The notes beneath the pieces were generated by a model. It searched no databases. It saw nothing but the letters and a program-made list of their open reading frames with translations, and was not told the DNA's origin. Of a stretch of 64,000 nt of DNA, positions 10,726-22,548 are shown in pieces. The stretch is taken from NCBI GenBank assembly GCA_024138025.1, contig JAMXBD010002495.1:62001-126000 (forward strand). Reading direction: 5' to 3'. Source of the DNA: Combretum micranthum (taxonomy: Eukaryota; Streptophyta; Magnoliopsida; Myrtales; Combretaceae). The translations under genes and the position numbers were made by a program. Numbering within the stretch: position 1 is the first letter of the stretch; every line of letters starts with the position of its first letter.

Positions 10726-12600
10726 ATGGAAAACACTATTACTATTGCTTCAAATCGGATTCCATTTTTTGATGGAACTAATTTTCCCTATTGAAATGCA
10801 GAATGGAAACCTACATCAAGGCCACTGATTTCTCCTCTTGGCAGATTATTCAATATGGTGACAAGCAAGTTGACTCAATGAAAGATGAACTTGATGATGA
10901 TGAAAGAAAAAGCTTGAGATGAACAATGCAGCCAAGAATATGATCCTGATGAGCATATCACAATCTGTGTTTGCATGGTTTCATCATGCAAAACTGCCAA
11001 AGAAATTTGGGACAAGCTTTGTGAAACCTATGAAGGAGCAACAATGATCAAAGACACCAGAAGAAGTGCTCTCATGCATGACTATGAATTATTCAGATTT
11101 AAAACCGGTGAAAGTATCTCTGATGGCTTTAATAGATTTACTCTAATTACTAATGAACTTGCATTGCTTGGTAAGGAATTTGATGACAGTGAACTTGTAA
11201 GGAAGATTCTAAGGATCTTACCAAGTTCGTGGGATTCAAAGACAAATGCGATAGAAGAAGCTCATAACTTGGACACGCTAAGTCTAAGTGAACTAAGAGA
11301 AAAGCTTCAAGCCTATGAATCCAAGCTGAAACATCAGCAGGAACAAGAGAAAGTCAGGAAGTCTATTGCTTTTAAGGCATCGGTTGAGAAAGATCCATTA
11401 TCAGACGAAGAGTCAGACAGTGATGATGAAGTTGATGATGTGAATTTACTAGCTAGGAAGCTCTCAAAATTCTTCAAGAAGAAAGGTAAGCATTCTAACC
11501 GAAGTCATCGTTATGCTAATGATCGGTTTAAAAGTGATGCAGGAAATCTGATTAATGAGAAAGAAGAAAAGAAAGAAAAGAAGAAAGAGAAATTGTGTGC
11601 TACGAATGCAGAAAACCAGGACATATCAAGTATGCCTGTCCAGTACTTATGAAGAAAATGGAAAAATACAAGTTAAAGCAGAAAGCACTTATGGCAACAT
11701 GGAGTGACTTAGATGAGTCAGACGCTGAGTCAGACGATGCGTCAGACAATACAGAAGAAGCTAATCTGTGCTTATGGCTTTATCTGAGGTAACTTCTGAT
11801 TCTAAAGATGAGATGCCGAAAGTATTTGAAAGCAATTTAAAAAACTACTAAAGGGCATTTCAAAAGCAAATGAGAAAATTGAAGTTTGAAAAATGAGAAA
11901 GAAGCTTTAAGTCAAACAAATCAACTTTTAGCTGAAGAAAACGACATCTTCAAAAATGATATTGAAGTTTTACAAAGTGATAATGAAAAATTACGCATTA
12001 CTCAAGATGTTTTAAAAAGGAAAATTCTGAGTTACATCACAAATTAAAGAACTTAAGGAAAGAATGGAACACATTTCAAAAGATTTAAGTTCTACTTTTC
12101 GAAAATTTTCTGAAAGTGATGAAAAACTTCAAAGGTTGATTTCTTCTCAAAGACTTGGTAATTCAAAAATTGGTTTAGGTTTTGATCAAGCCGAATCTTC
12201 AAACCAAACTAAAATAAAACTGTTTTTGTTAAAGGAGAAGAAACAAAAAGTAAAATACCTGTTAATTTTGGTAAAATTACTATGAATCCTAAATCCTTTG
12301 TGCAAGAAAAAGGTATGTCAGACAATATCATCAACAAAATAACCATTATCCAGTCAGACGGTATTTCAGACAGTCCGTCAGACGGTTTGACAGAAGATAC
12401 CCAAATCAGTTTCAAAAGAAAACGGTAAGATCTAATTCCTATGCTTGTTTCTTTGTAACAAAGTGGGACATATTGAGAAACATTGCTATTACAAAAATTA
12501 CAAGCTCAGTAAACAACAAGCTACAAATTTAAATACGAGCTTGAGTTTTGGTGGACCCAAACTAGTTTGGGTTCCTAAGAAGGTTTGATCCTTCCTTCTG
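10726..12600 (+). pseudogene. gag: gag of the Sirevirus-like element, frame-disrupted
   Basis: The frame starts at the ATG at 10726. It breaks near 10793, where a TGG codon has lost a base and reads TGA. The 225-residue open stretch 10975-11652 is a UBN2-type Copia capsid region (KEIWDKL...YELFRFK...SWDSKTNAIEE), followed by a Lys/Glu-rich linker. A zinc knuckle, CX2CX4HX4C (CYECRKPGHIKYAC), lies at 11598-11640 in the next frame. A second, frame-broken knuckle (GHIEKHC) lies near 12460. In life Gag forms the virus-like particle and binds element RNA. Several single-base indels make this copy defective as sequenced. Ser-Asp-x-x repeats around 11401 and 11718 come from the 12-bp TCAGAC motif. 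Confidence 0.88.
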
Positions 12601-15600
12601 TGATTGCAGGAACATGGAGCACAAATTAAAGGAATTGGTATCTTGATAGTGGGTGCTCACGCCATATGTCTGGAGATGCTTCACTGTTCACAACAATAGA
12701 ATGGAAGAATGGAGGATATGTCAAATTTGGTGACAATAGTAAGGTGAAAATAATAGCAACTGGTACTATCGGATTTCCTCCAACCACAATCGAAAATGTT
12801 CTCTGGTAAGAGGTCTTAAACACAATCTCTTGAGTATTAGTCAGCTTTGTGACAAAGGCTACAAGATGACTTTTGGTAAGGATAAAGTAGAAGCCTTTAA
12901 TCAAGATGGTGAAAAGATCTTTGAAGGTTTTCGAAAAAGGAATATATATATGATAGAGCCCGCGAAAGTGGAAACTGAAAGTTGTTTTTTAACCATGCAT
13001 GATAACATATTTCTCTGGCATAAAAAGCTTGGCCATGTCAACTTTTCTCAATTGGAAAATCTTTCAAAGAAAAATCTTGTACATGGTTTACCAAGAATTT
13101 TTATAAAAAATGATGTAAGATGTGATACATGTTTAAAGAACAAAATGGTTTCAGTATCACATAAATCAAAAAATTGATTTCCACAAAGCGTCCTCTAGAA
13201 CTTCTTCATCTAGATCTTTTTGGTCCTACTCGCACCTTAAGTCTTGGAGGTAATAAATATGGTTTGGTAATTGTCGATGATTTTTCAAGATTTACATGGG
13301 TATTTTTCTTAAGACATAAAAATGAAGCCTTTCAAGTCTTCGAAAAATTTTCAAAACAAGTACAAAATGAGAAAGGTTTCTCAATCATTAGCTTGAGAAC
13401 AGATCATGGCAAGGAATTTGAAAATGAAAGCTTCATGATTTTCTGTGAAGAAAATGGAATTAAACATAATTTTTCTGCACCATATACTCCACAACAGAAT
13501 GGAGTTGTTGAAAGAAAGAATAGAATAATTCAGGAAATGGCTAGAAGTCTCTTAAATGAAAGTGGCATTGCACAATATTTTTGGGCTGAAGCTGTTTCTA
13601 CATCATGTTATATTATTAACAGAGTTTATGTGAGACCTTTGACACAGAAAACAGCATATGAGCTATACAAAGGAAGGAAGCCTAACGTCTCCTACTTCCA
13701 TGTTTTTGGAGCTAAGTGTTACATCAGGAAGTCTGGATTAAATCTGGGCAAATTTGACGAGCGAGCTGAAGAAGGAATTTTCTTGGGTATTCTCAGAAAA
13801 GTAAAGCTTTTCGTGTTTTTAATAAATCCTCTAAGATTGTAGAAGAGTCTATTAATGTTAAATTTATGATTCTTCTGTGATTGATGTGTTTGATGATTGT
13901 CCTAAATCTAAACACAAGGATGAAAGTTTAAACTCTCAAAAAGGGATAAAAGATGAAGCTGAAAAACCTTCTGAACCTCAGTCAGACGTTGCGTCAGACG
14001 GTATGTCAGACGGTAAAGCAGAACCTTCACAGTTGAAACTGAATCTTCTAGACCTTGGAGATTTAAACCTTACCATCCATCTGAACAAGTAATTGGTAAC
14101 ATTGGAAGTGGTGTTAAAACTAGATCAAGTTTTAAAGATTTTGAAAACCACTTTGCTTTGCTTGCTGATTTTGAACCTACTTCTATTGATGATGCTTTGA
14201 AGGATAGTAATTGGATTAATGCTATGCAAGAGGAATTAAACCAATTTGAAAGAAATGAAGTTTGGGAATTGGTTCCTAGACCTAAAGAGAAAAGTATAAT
14301 TGGAACAAATGGGTTTTCAAAAATAAAGCCGATGAAAATGGAAAAGTTGTAAGAAATAAAGCTCGTTTAGTTGCAAAAGGTTACTCACAAGAGGAAGGAA
14401 TTGATTTTGATGAAACTTTTGCACCTGTTGCTAGATTAGAAGCTATTCGATTATTGCTTGCTTTTGCATGCTTCAAGAATTTTAAACTTTTTCAAATGGA
14501 TGTTAAAAGTGCTTTTTTAAATGGTTATATTAAAGAGGAGGTATATGTTGAACAACCTCCAGGATTTGAAGATCCTTTTAAGGAAGATCATGTCTTTAAA
14601 CTCAAAAAGGCTTTATATGGTTTAAAGCAAGCTCCTAGAGCTTGGTATGAACGTCTGAGTGCTTATTTGATAAAAAATGGTTTCAAAAGAGGAAAAATAG
14701 ATACTACTTTGTTTTTGAAAAATCTTGATAATGATTTATTAGTTATCAAATCTATGTTGATGATATTATTTTTGGTTCAAATAATGAATATCATTGTAGA
14801 GAATTTGCTAAGTTAATGCAGGGTGAATTTGAGATGTCTCTCATGGGTGAATTAACCTTCTTTCTTGGTCTGCAAATCAAGCAAACATCTGATGGAATTT
14901 TTGTCCATCAAGAGAAATATACAAATCAAATTGTCAAGAAATATGGATTTGAAAGTGCAAAACATAATTCAACTCCAATGAGTTCATCATCAAAGTTAGA
15001 TCTTGACATTTCTGGCAAAAAGGTAAATGAGAAGCTTTTTAGAGGTATGATTGGTTCTCTCTTGTATTTAACTGCTTCACGACCGGATATTCTATTTAGT
15101 GTATGCTTGTGTGCAAGATTCCAAAGTGCTCCAGAAACACATTTGTCTGCTGTTAAAAGAATTTTCAAGTACCTTTCAAACACTTCAAAATTGGGCATAT
15201 GGTATCCAAAAAATAACAATTTTAACCTAATTGGATACTCAGATGCTGATTATGCTGGTTGTAAAATAGATAGAAAAAGCACATCCGGTACTTGTCAATT
15301 TCTTGGTGATAAGTTAGTTTCTTGGTCTTCCAAGAAACAAAACTCTGTTGCTCTATCAACAGCTGAAGCAGAATATGTTTCTATTGGAAATTGCTGTGCT
15401 CAAATTTTATGGATCAAACAACAATTGAGTGATTATGGCTTATGTTTTGAAAAAGTACCAATCAAATGTGATAATACTAGTGCCATAAATCTAACAAAAA
15501 ATCCGGTTCATCATTCGAGATCTAAACATATTGAAATTCGTCATCATTTCATTAGAGATCACGTTTCAAATGGTAATATTGAAGTTGAATTTGTGCCAAC

Positions 15601-15682
15601 TGATATTCAATTTGCTGATATTTTTACTAAACCTTTGGATAAAACAAGATTTGAGTTTATTAGAAATGAAATTGGTGTGTAA
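12600..15682 (+). pseudogene. pol: Copia pol: protease, integrase, RT, RNase H
   Basis: Domain order is typical of Copia. The protease has the catalytic LDSG (D at 12645-12647). The GAG-pre-integrase region lies at 12990-13140. The integrase core (13174-13842) has D in HLDLFGP, D in LRTDHGKEF and E in GVVERKNR, so the DDE triad is kept. RT follows, with [10 protein letters not shown] near 14490 and the YVDD catalytic motif at 14753-14764. RNase H (15235-15640) contains SDADYAGC, STAEAEYVS and the FTKPLDK tail. The stop is at 15680-15682. Single-base shifts near 13170, 13790, 14300 and 14755 split it into several open stretches. Catalytic residues are otherwise preserved, so the copy is young or the shifts are sequencing indels. 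Confidence 0.93.
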
Positions 15683-15907
15683 TCCATTTGCTTGAATAAA
15701 TTTTTTCAGACTCTGTGTCAGACAGTGTGTCAGACGTTGTTATTGAAAATTTTTTAAAAAAGTTTAAAAAAAAAGGAGGGAACCGTTTTCTCTTCTGTTT
15801 CGAATTTCCAATAAAAACTTCATTGGTAACTGTCTCATTTATATTATCTTCTCTCTCTCTCTCATATCTTCGATTCCCTTTCAAATCAATCTCCTAAAAT
15901 CATCATT

Positions 15908-17864
15908 ATGCCTCCACGAATCATCCAGAGTCTGCTGTCTTCTCTCGGGCACGGTCTTCTCTAACTCCAATGGAATATCAGACACTGATTCTCCACAACT
16001 GATGAACCCCAATCAGATGTTCCTAATCCAAACCCTAACCCTAGCAAATCCACTCATCTCCTGTCTCTCTTGAACGAACCTCAACAGATCAATCTAAAGA
16101 AGAAACTGATTCCGTTCAAGAATCAGACGATGATGACTCCTCAAAGGTTGCTTCGTCAGATAGTACGTCAGACGAACCTAGGGTTCCTGCAAAAAAGGTA
16201 AAGAAATCTCTTTATCTACTAAGAAGGGTTCTGGAGTGTCTCGAACTGCTGTGAGAGAAAATTCTAAAATAGGGGAATGTTATTTCATTGATATAAGCTT
16301 CTTTGTAGAAAGAGGGTTACACATTGATGAGTTTCTTGAGGAAATAAAATGCAAAAAATTGTGTACTCTCAAAACCTGTGATTATGGAGAAATTGTTCTA
16401 GAATTCTATAGAAATCTTAATCTGAAAAAGAAGAACAAATTGTGTTCTAGGGTTTGCGGTAAAGATGTCACTTTTACTCGCAAAGATCTGATAAACTTTT
16501 GGGTTGATGATTGTGAGGACTCAGTTGAACTAGCATTACTTGGAAGACAACAACTGTTCAATTTGTTGAATGATAATTTCGAAACAAAGGTTGAGAGAGA
16601 TGTTTTTATTTTACAATTTCCACTGATTGTCAGATTACTGCATAAGATAGTTGTTCATGTATTTTCCGAAGCAAGGAAGTAGAACATCTATTTCGGTGGA
16701 TGAAGCAAAAATAATTTTAGGAATGACCAAAAAAAAAAAGTAGATGTTGCTGGGAAACTTCTGTGTCATGCTCTGACAAATGCAAAAAGCAAACCTTTTG
16801 GACATTTGATAATAAGTCTGCTGAAATGGAAGAAGTTCAAGCTTCCAAAAAGGTCTGTCCATCGTATTGAGATAAAAAAGGTAGATGCACACACTGCATC
16901 ACATGGGAATCTATTTCCAAGAAAAAGTGTGGTTCTCCAATGATATGGCAGTGTATTTTGATCCTAGACACACTACAAGGGAGTTGCCATCTTGGATGAA
17001 GTTCAAAAGGGGAGTTTTGTTGATAACAGACCCAAAGCTGTTTCAGATGTTAGGTCAGATAAAAATGTTGGAAAATCTGACAAGAAAAGAAAGGGAAGGC
17101 ACCTCAGGAAGTAAGAAGAAGAAAAGTGATCCACTGTCTGGTCTAAAAGGAGTAGAAATTAAAGAAGGACACTCTCAAAGACATCAGACACTGAGTCTGA
17201 TTCATCAGACACTCTGTTCACCATCAGACAGTAGATCCTGAGGCTTCACTAGTAAGGATGTTGAGAGGATTAATAAGATGGAAAATGATCTTGCAGCAAT
17301 GAAAGAGTTGCTCTCTCAGCTGCTTTCCAGTCACCAACACCTGCTGCTGCATCTAAACAAATTCCTGTTGTCTCTCGAGTCTGTCCAACCTAGTTCTCCT
17401 CAATCTCATGGTGAACAGACTCTTCCATCCTCTCCAAAAATGTCTGAACCTGAACCATTAGTTGAACCCTATATCTCCTACACAGGATATCTCTCAGACT
17501 CCACATGATCCTTCACCATGCCTGAGCATCATTCACAGGCCCTTGGATTTATCCAAGATTATTGCTCAATATGTCAATCTACACCATCTCAAAGCTTTCA
17601 ACCTCCTGTTCAACTGTACAAGATCCACCTCAGCAACCTCCCAAAGAGGATCTTTCTTCTGCTTTAAAAAGGATTGCTGATTCTTATGTACCAACAGGAA
17701 TTCCTCCTAAGGTGACTCATTCAAGGATTAAAAGGTCTGCTGTCAAGATTTGCTCAGTCTCTTCAAAGAAAAAATCTGGTTCAAAATCTACTTCAAAAGA
17801 TGCTGATAAGGATAAGCATGACAAGAAAATGAAGACTCTTAATGTTTTTTTTAGTTTTAGTTGA
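15908..17864 (+). pseudogene. Extra frame downstream of pol (env-like position), broken
   Basis: It begins with an ATG at 15908 (MPPR start). It is open in pieces at 16236-16682, 16885-17241, 17278-17508 and 17562-17864. The 16236-16682 piece resembles the putative plant transposon protein domain found downstream of pol in many plant Copia and Gypsy elements. The tail is Lys/Ser-rich, near 17760-17850. Its position between pol and the 3' LTR is that of the Sirevirus 'envelope-like' ORF. I see no convincing signal peptide or transmembrane segment, so an envelope role is not supported. TCAGAC words occur at 16156, 16168, 17184, 17205 and 17224. Confidence 0.65.
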
Positions 17865-17959
17865 TAAGTTTTTTGTAAGAATTCTTTTTAGTGTGTATTT
17901 GAACTTCAGTTTGTGGTTTTATTAATGCAATGATGTTTTCTTGTTATTTTCTTAGCATC

Positions 17960-18120
17960 TGCTCAGGGGGAGTTTATTTGTTGATAACAAAAAGGGGGAT
18001 GATGTTTTGATAAATTTTTGAATGTCTGATGATTATATGGATGTATAGAATGTTGATCTCTGTTTTAATTGAATTACAAAATTTTTTCAAAGGTTTTGTT
18101 ATCATCAAAAAGGGGGAGAA
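17960..18120 (+). other. Multiple polypurine tracts before the 3' LTR
   Basis: Three G5 purine blocks occur: CAGGGGGAG near 17965, AAAAAGGGGGATGATG near 17990, and AAAAAGGGGGAGAA ending at 18120, directly against the 3' LTR. Repeated polypurine tracts of this kind are described for Sireviruses. The last one should prime plus-strand synthesis. Confidence 0.8.
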
Positions 18121-18158
18121 TGTTAGGTTCTCTTTATTTTATTTTGATGATAACAAAA
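18094..18158. repeat. 17-bp perfect inverted repeat bracketing the PPT/3' LTR junction
   Basis: The left arm TTTTGTTATCATCAAAA (18094-18110) is the exact reverse complement of the right arm TTTTGATGATAACAAAA (18142-18158). The PPT end and the first 21 bp of the 3' LTR lie between them. The right arm is also present at the start of the 5' LTR, near 9148. Confidence 0.92.
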
Positions 18159-19705
18159 GAAGAATAAAATATAATAAGATTTATTAAGTGCAGTGTGCAG
18201 ATTCTCAGACAGTAAGTCAGAAAGTAAGGTTCTGATCTTTTGAACATCAGAACTAAGAAAATTCAAGGGTGAAATATTAATATATCAGACGAAGGTTAGA
18301 CTTTCTGGTTCTTCATCAGACAGTATAAAGAAGCTGTCAAGTTCAGATCAGTTTTTTAAATCGGATTTATTGGATTGATTTCTCGCATAAGTAATTGATT
18401 GAAGGCCTAGCTCCTTTATTAGATATTAGAGTATATCTAATACGTTTCACAAGGAGGATTTAAAATTCATGAGGATTTTGAACTTTCAAGATGTTTATTT
18501 TTACTGTTCATCTTCTTCAAGAAGCTTGCTGTTTCATACGTGCAGTAATTTCTTCTAACTTCTTCATATCACGTGAATTGTATCAAGCTGAAGATTGTTG
18601 TTAAAAACTCCTGGATAAGGTACATATCTAAATCTCGGATTTTGTGGGAAGATTTGAATAAATTTCAAATCTGTTCTAAATCGGTAAGGATATGGATCTT
18701 TTCAAACTGTGTGATATCTTTTTAGTTACAGCAACAACTCATCTTGTTCACAGTATCAGGAAAATATTCCAGCAAAGAACCTTATACGGAATTCTCTCAG
18801 ATTTGTTTTTCAAAATACGAGATAATTCTCTTCTATCTATCTCTCTCCTCGTATTCTTTTACCAACCAGAAGTTGTATTTTTGAAGATATTACGGGATAT
18901 CATTATACTCTCCAACGGCAAATTTTGTTTTGATGGATAAGGATGAAGTTGTTGAAGTCCGTTGAACTGAAGGAAAAAGACCAGGATATTTTATATATAT
19001 ATGTAAATGGATTCAGGAAAAAGAGAACAGAAGATACGAGATTGAAAAAACCCAGAATTACACGAGCTGAAATTTTACTTTCAATATTATACTTCTACTT
19101 CATCAGACGTTCCGTCAGACACTAGTCAAATACTAGTCAGACACTTTGTGCAAAGCTCCAAAACTTACTTTCTTCTGTGTTCTTGTGCTCAAATAATTAG
19201 AGTGTCTATTGTAACTCTTGATTGAAGATTCTCTACTCTTGTATTGAGTGTGTTGAGAGTTGTTGAGAGGATTACAAATAATCTTGTAGTCTGTGTTTAG
19301 CCAATGGATATAGGCTTGTGAGACAGAACAAGATTCGATTGGTGTTTGTAATCTCTTTTTGATTAATTGGATTAGTGGAACGACCCGTTGGAAACCGGAT
19401 CCCAGCAGTGGAGCTGGAAGAGAGGACGTACTCGCAAGGAGGAACCTCTATAAATTTCTGGGCTCATTTAATTTTCTGCACTTTACTACTCTGCAATTTT
19501 TATTGGTTATAATTGTTTATATTGTTGTTCAAATCTTTTTCTTATTAAGTTCTACAAAGCAACAATATTTATCTAAGTTATAATCTGATTCTCTAAATTA
19601 TTTGTTAAAAGAATTTCAAAGTTTTTAATTTGTTAAGTGTTTTCAAAATTTTTTAAAAGCAAACAATTCACCCCTCCCCTCTTGTTTGCATATTTGGGAC
19701 CAACA
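18121..19705 (+). repeat. 3' LTR of the Sirevirus-like element
   Basis: 1585 bp, TGTTAGGTTC to GACCAACA, followed by the ACTAC duplication. It is homologous to 9127-10678 throughout. It is slightly longer because the 5' LTR lacks many single bases. TATAAA lies at 19449-19454. Confidence 0.93.
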
Positions 19706-21600
19706 ACTACCTTTAACAAAAGTGTGTTCATCATCTCCAAAATCAAGCTCTTCAATGTTGTCAACATTACTTTCATCATTACCACAAGGGTTTGGAGACA
19801 GCTCATAGTCACTTTTACTTTGGCCACAACCCTCATCATCTGATACTCTCACAGGTGTAGCAACACTACTTGAGTGAGAATCCATCTCAAACCGAATGAA
19901 GTAAGCAAAGAAAGTATTAGATAATAAAGAAAAGTAACAACAACATGTTCTATACAAAAAGAATTGTTACCTCCTCAATGAGTGCATGCTTCGTTTGCTA
20001 GGAATTCATTAGCTAAGGTGGTGAATGATTACTCTTTGATCTTGAAGGAGGCATCACATGCTCCACATCTATAGAAGGCTTTAATTTGCTTAACTTAGCA
20101 TCTCCAGCTACTTGGACATCATCAGTCAACTTGATGCACCTATTCCTTGGTAGTTTGAGATAGAACTCATGGTGATATTTGATTAGGGCTTTCAACGTAT
20201 CACCTATAGATGCAAAGGCATAGTCACAAAACATAGCCATGCAATTTGACCAGTGTGTCAACCAACCAGCAAAACCAATTCCTGGCACTCCATAGAAGGA
20301 AAGAGTAGTTTTCACATTGTGGCATGAACATTCTTGAAGTCACTTGGTGAGATTGACTAGCAGCAAGAATTGAAGCTTTGCACAATATTGAGTGGATGCA
20401 ATAGTGCTTGATGAAAGACAAACTAGGGTACCCCTCTATATGGAAATTTGCCATCACTCTTTACTCCAATAAGTAACCATTTGAATCGAAAGATGGCAAC
20501 CCCCTTAGGATGCACCAAAGCAAGAACCTGGCTTGAGATTCATTTAACCTCCCACAATTGTTGACTAAGATATCCTCGCCTTTGGAGCCTTGAGAATAAA
20601 ACTCGTCTCTATCTTCATAGCCTTCAAGATGCTTCATTTAAGGGTGGAATGTGAATTTTTTTTTCAACTTCAATGATCTGAAGAAGTGGTTGTTTAACCT
20701 TTACGCCGATCCTCATCCATGCTCTAGGAAACGGAAGGTTCAAGTCTCTATTTATGACAGGTGGTGCAAAGTGGTTCTAAAACCACTCATAGAAGAACAA
20801 TTGCAAGAAAGAAAATTCCACATGCGACATGTTCACATAATGACGCTTGGAATGCATAGAAGCTTGGTGATATAAGTTAAGGTACTAGTATAGCGACCCT
20901 AGGTAAAAGGGAGCTAGTGTAAAGCATTAACTCTGCGTAATGCGTACTGTAAAAGGAAAAAGCTGATGCCTTATACCTTCTTCTGGCCCACTAGGAAACA
21001 CGAATAAAGACAACCAAAATGTAATGAAAGTAGAAAGTTCATATTTGTAAATCAAGAACCAAAAAAGAACTATACCAATTGGAAAAGTCAAATGCATGGC
21101 AACCACATAAACATATACAACAAAGACTTTTCCCCTGTGAACTAGCCCCATGACTCGAGGCATGCCTTTCCTTTGTTATTCAAAGAAGTGCACTATCAAA
21201 GAAGAAAGCATGGTTTCTTCTTGCCATCATAAGCAACCCTAGCATAATTAATAAAGATGCCTCAAAGTGGCACTCTTTGTGTGAAGTCAAAACTGGCAGC
21301 AACACTAGTTTTGCCAAAACAATGTGGGTTCAAAAGTATGACCATATCTTCAAGAGCTGGTGATATCTGCCCCTACGCAGTGATGAATGTATGAGTTTAG
21401 GTGCTTTAATAAGTGATGATAGCACACCATACTTCCATCTTACTTGTGTTAACATGCCACAAGCGAGTAGAGGTGCCGATGGCATTATAAGCTCTGGCTG
21501 GCTTCAAAAGGCTCTTGTACTCTAGCTAGTCAATGACATGGTCTACCTAAACACTCCAAACAGGTTGAGGATACTTGAGGAATGCAAAATATGTGTTGGA
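19706..21600 (-). pseudogene. Antisense plant-mobile-domain (PMD) frame of the Tat-like element, decayed
   Basis: Reading the minus strand from about 21600 down, PMD-like signatures appear in order: LEDMVILL near 21310, then WLSLFVFPSGPEEGI within 20927-21163, about 100 codons later, as in PMD (aminotransferase-like) proteins of plant genes and transposons. Further open stretches (20460-20640, 20224-20457, 20013-20315, 19643-19957) are rich in charged residues and separated by single stops or frame changes. A possible GT donor at GAGGTAACA near 19970 suggests an intron. The frame runs into the Copia junction at 19706 and resumes at 9126. Extra antisense ORFs between pol and the 3' LTR are known in Tat-lineage Gypsy elements. 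The PMD call rests on two motifs. Confidence 0.55.
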
Positions 21601-22319
21601 AAGAGACCGCTTTATTCTTTTGTTCTTGAATCGCAGCATTAAGTCCTCTTAATTTTATCCCTAGAATCGTTGTGTGGCTCGAGCTTAATTAATTAGAAGT
21701 CACCATCGATAGGTGTGTTGCACATAGCTTGAGGCTAGAGGCTTTATTCCAAAAAAGTATCTTTAAATATAGAATTGTCTATCCACTAGTCTTAGAGATG
21801 TTCGATATGTGGTAGATTATCATCTTTGTGCACTAGCAAATCTCTTTACTTGATGACTACAACACTTTGTGTTTGCCTACCTTGGTCTCCTTCTACCTAA
21901 GAGCTTTAGCATTTTGAAGTTGATTATGCTTCATCTCCTTTTGCTTGATGGTTTCTCCACCTTAGTTTGATCACCATGTATATCCCTTTACTTGGCAACT
22001 TAAAAACTAGCGGCTTAACTACTCTTCATTTTCTCTAGTTTGACAGCTTTGGTATGTTAAACTTGACTATTCCTCATCTCTTTTGCCATCAGTCTCTATT
22101 GTTCCCTTAACAAGACAGCTCCTAAAAGGAAGGCAAAAAAGATCTAATGTTAACAATATATTATAACTATTTAGACTTAAATAAATCAAGTTTCCTTTAC
22201 CAAATAACAAGCCTCGATGTCACACAAAGTAGTGGGTATACATATATATATATATATATAAAATGCATATAAAAAAAGTGTAGTGTTCGTCATGGAGCAA
22301 GTTGTCTTAATATATTAAT
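21601..22319. other. Interior of the Tat-like element, no recognised gene
   Basis: This probably includes upstream or N-terminal remains of the antisense frame. Short minus-strand stretches rich in Lys/Glu/Gln occur near 21880-21960, but stops are frequent. A (TA)n run lies near 22240-22260. Confidence 0.4.
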
Positions 22320-22548
22320 GGGTTGTTGGATTGTCTGTTTTTCATCTGTATCTGTATCTTTTTTAAAATGATATGTGTAAATATATCCGATTTGCGTCTA
22401 AATTTTATCTATATTTGTTCTATTTGATCTTTTGATGAGAACTGTCAACTTTTTTTTATCTATATCTATTTCTTGATAAATAATTTGTTAGCAAAAAGTT
22501 TGAAAAAGTGTCTGTATCTGTCGGAAAAAAGCCAAAACAAACAGACCC
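22320..22548 (+). mobile_element. MITE family M, copy 1
   Basis: 229 bp. Ends are GGGTTGTTGGATTG on the left and CAAACAGACCC on the right, with an inverted terminal core GGGTCTGTTTG in the family. Other copies lie at 53408-53627 (reverse), 58533-58764 and 61044-61271. All share CATCTGTATCTGTATC, TTTGATGAGAACTG and ATCTATTTCTTGATAAATAA in the same order. No coding capacity. No exact target duplication could be fixed. Confidence 0.8.

Larger units (their letters stand above)
9127..19705 (+). mobile_element. Sirevirus-like Copia LTR retrotransposon
   Basis: A 10.6-kb element with long LTRs (9127-10678 and 18121-19705), a perfect 5-bp duplication ACTAC (9122-9126, 19706-19710), an initiator-Met-type primer site, gag, pol in Copia order (protease, integrase, RT, RNase H), an extra frame between pol and the 3' LTR, and several GGGGG polypurine tracts near the 3' LTR. 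Long LTRs, the extra downstream frame and repeated polypurine tracts together are hallmarks of Sireviruses. Frames are interrupted by several single-base indels, so this copy is probably not active as sequenced. It sits inside the antisense frame of the Tat-like host element. Confidence 0.93.

Noticed and set aside
14926..15219. Minus-strand frame over the Copia RNase H region
   Set aside because: Shadow of the well-supported plus-strand pol.
15908..17864. True envelope gene downstream of pol
   Set aside because: No signal peptide or membrane anchor was seen; only the position is envelope-like.
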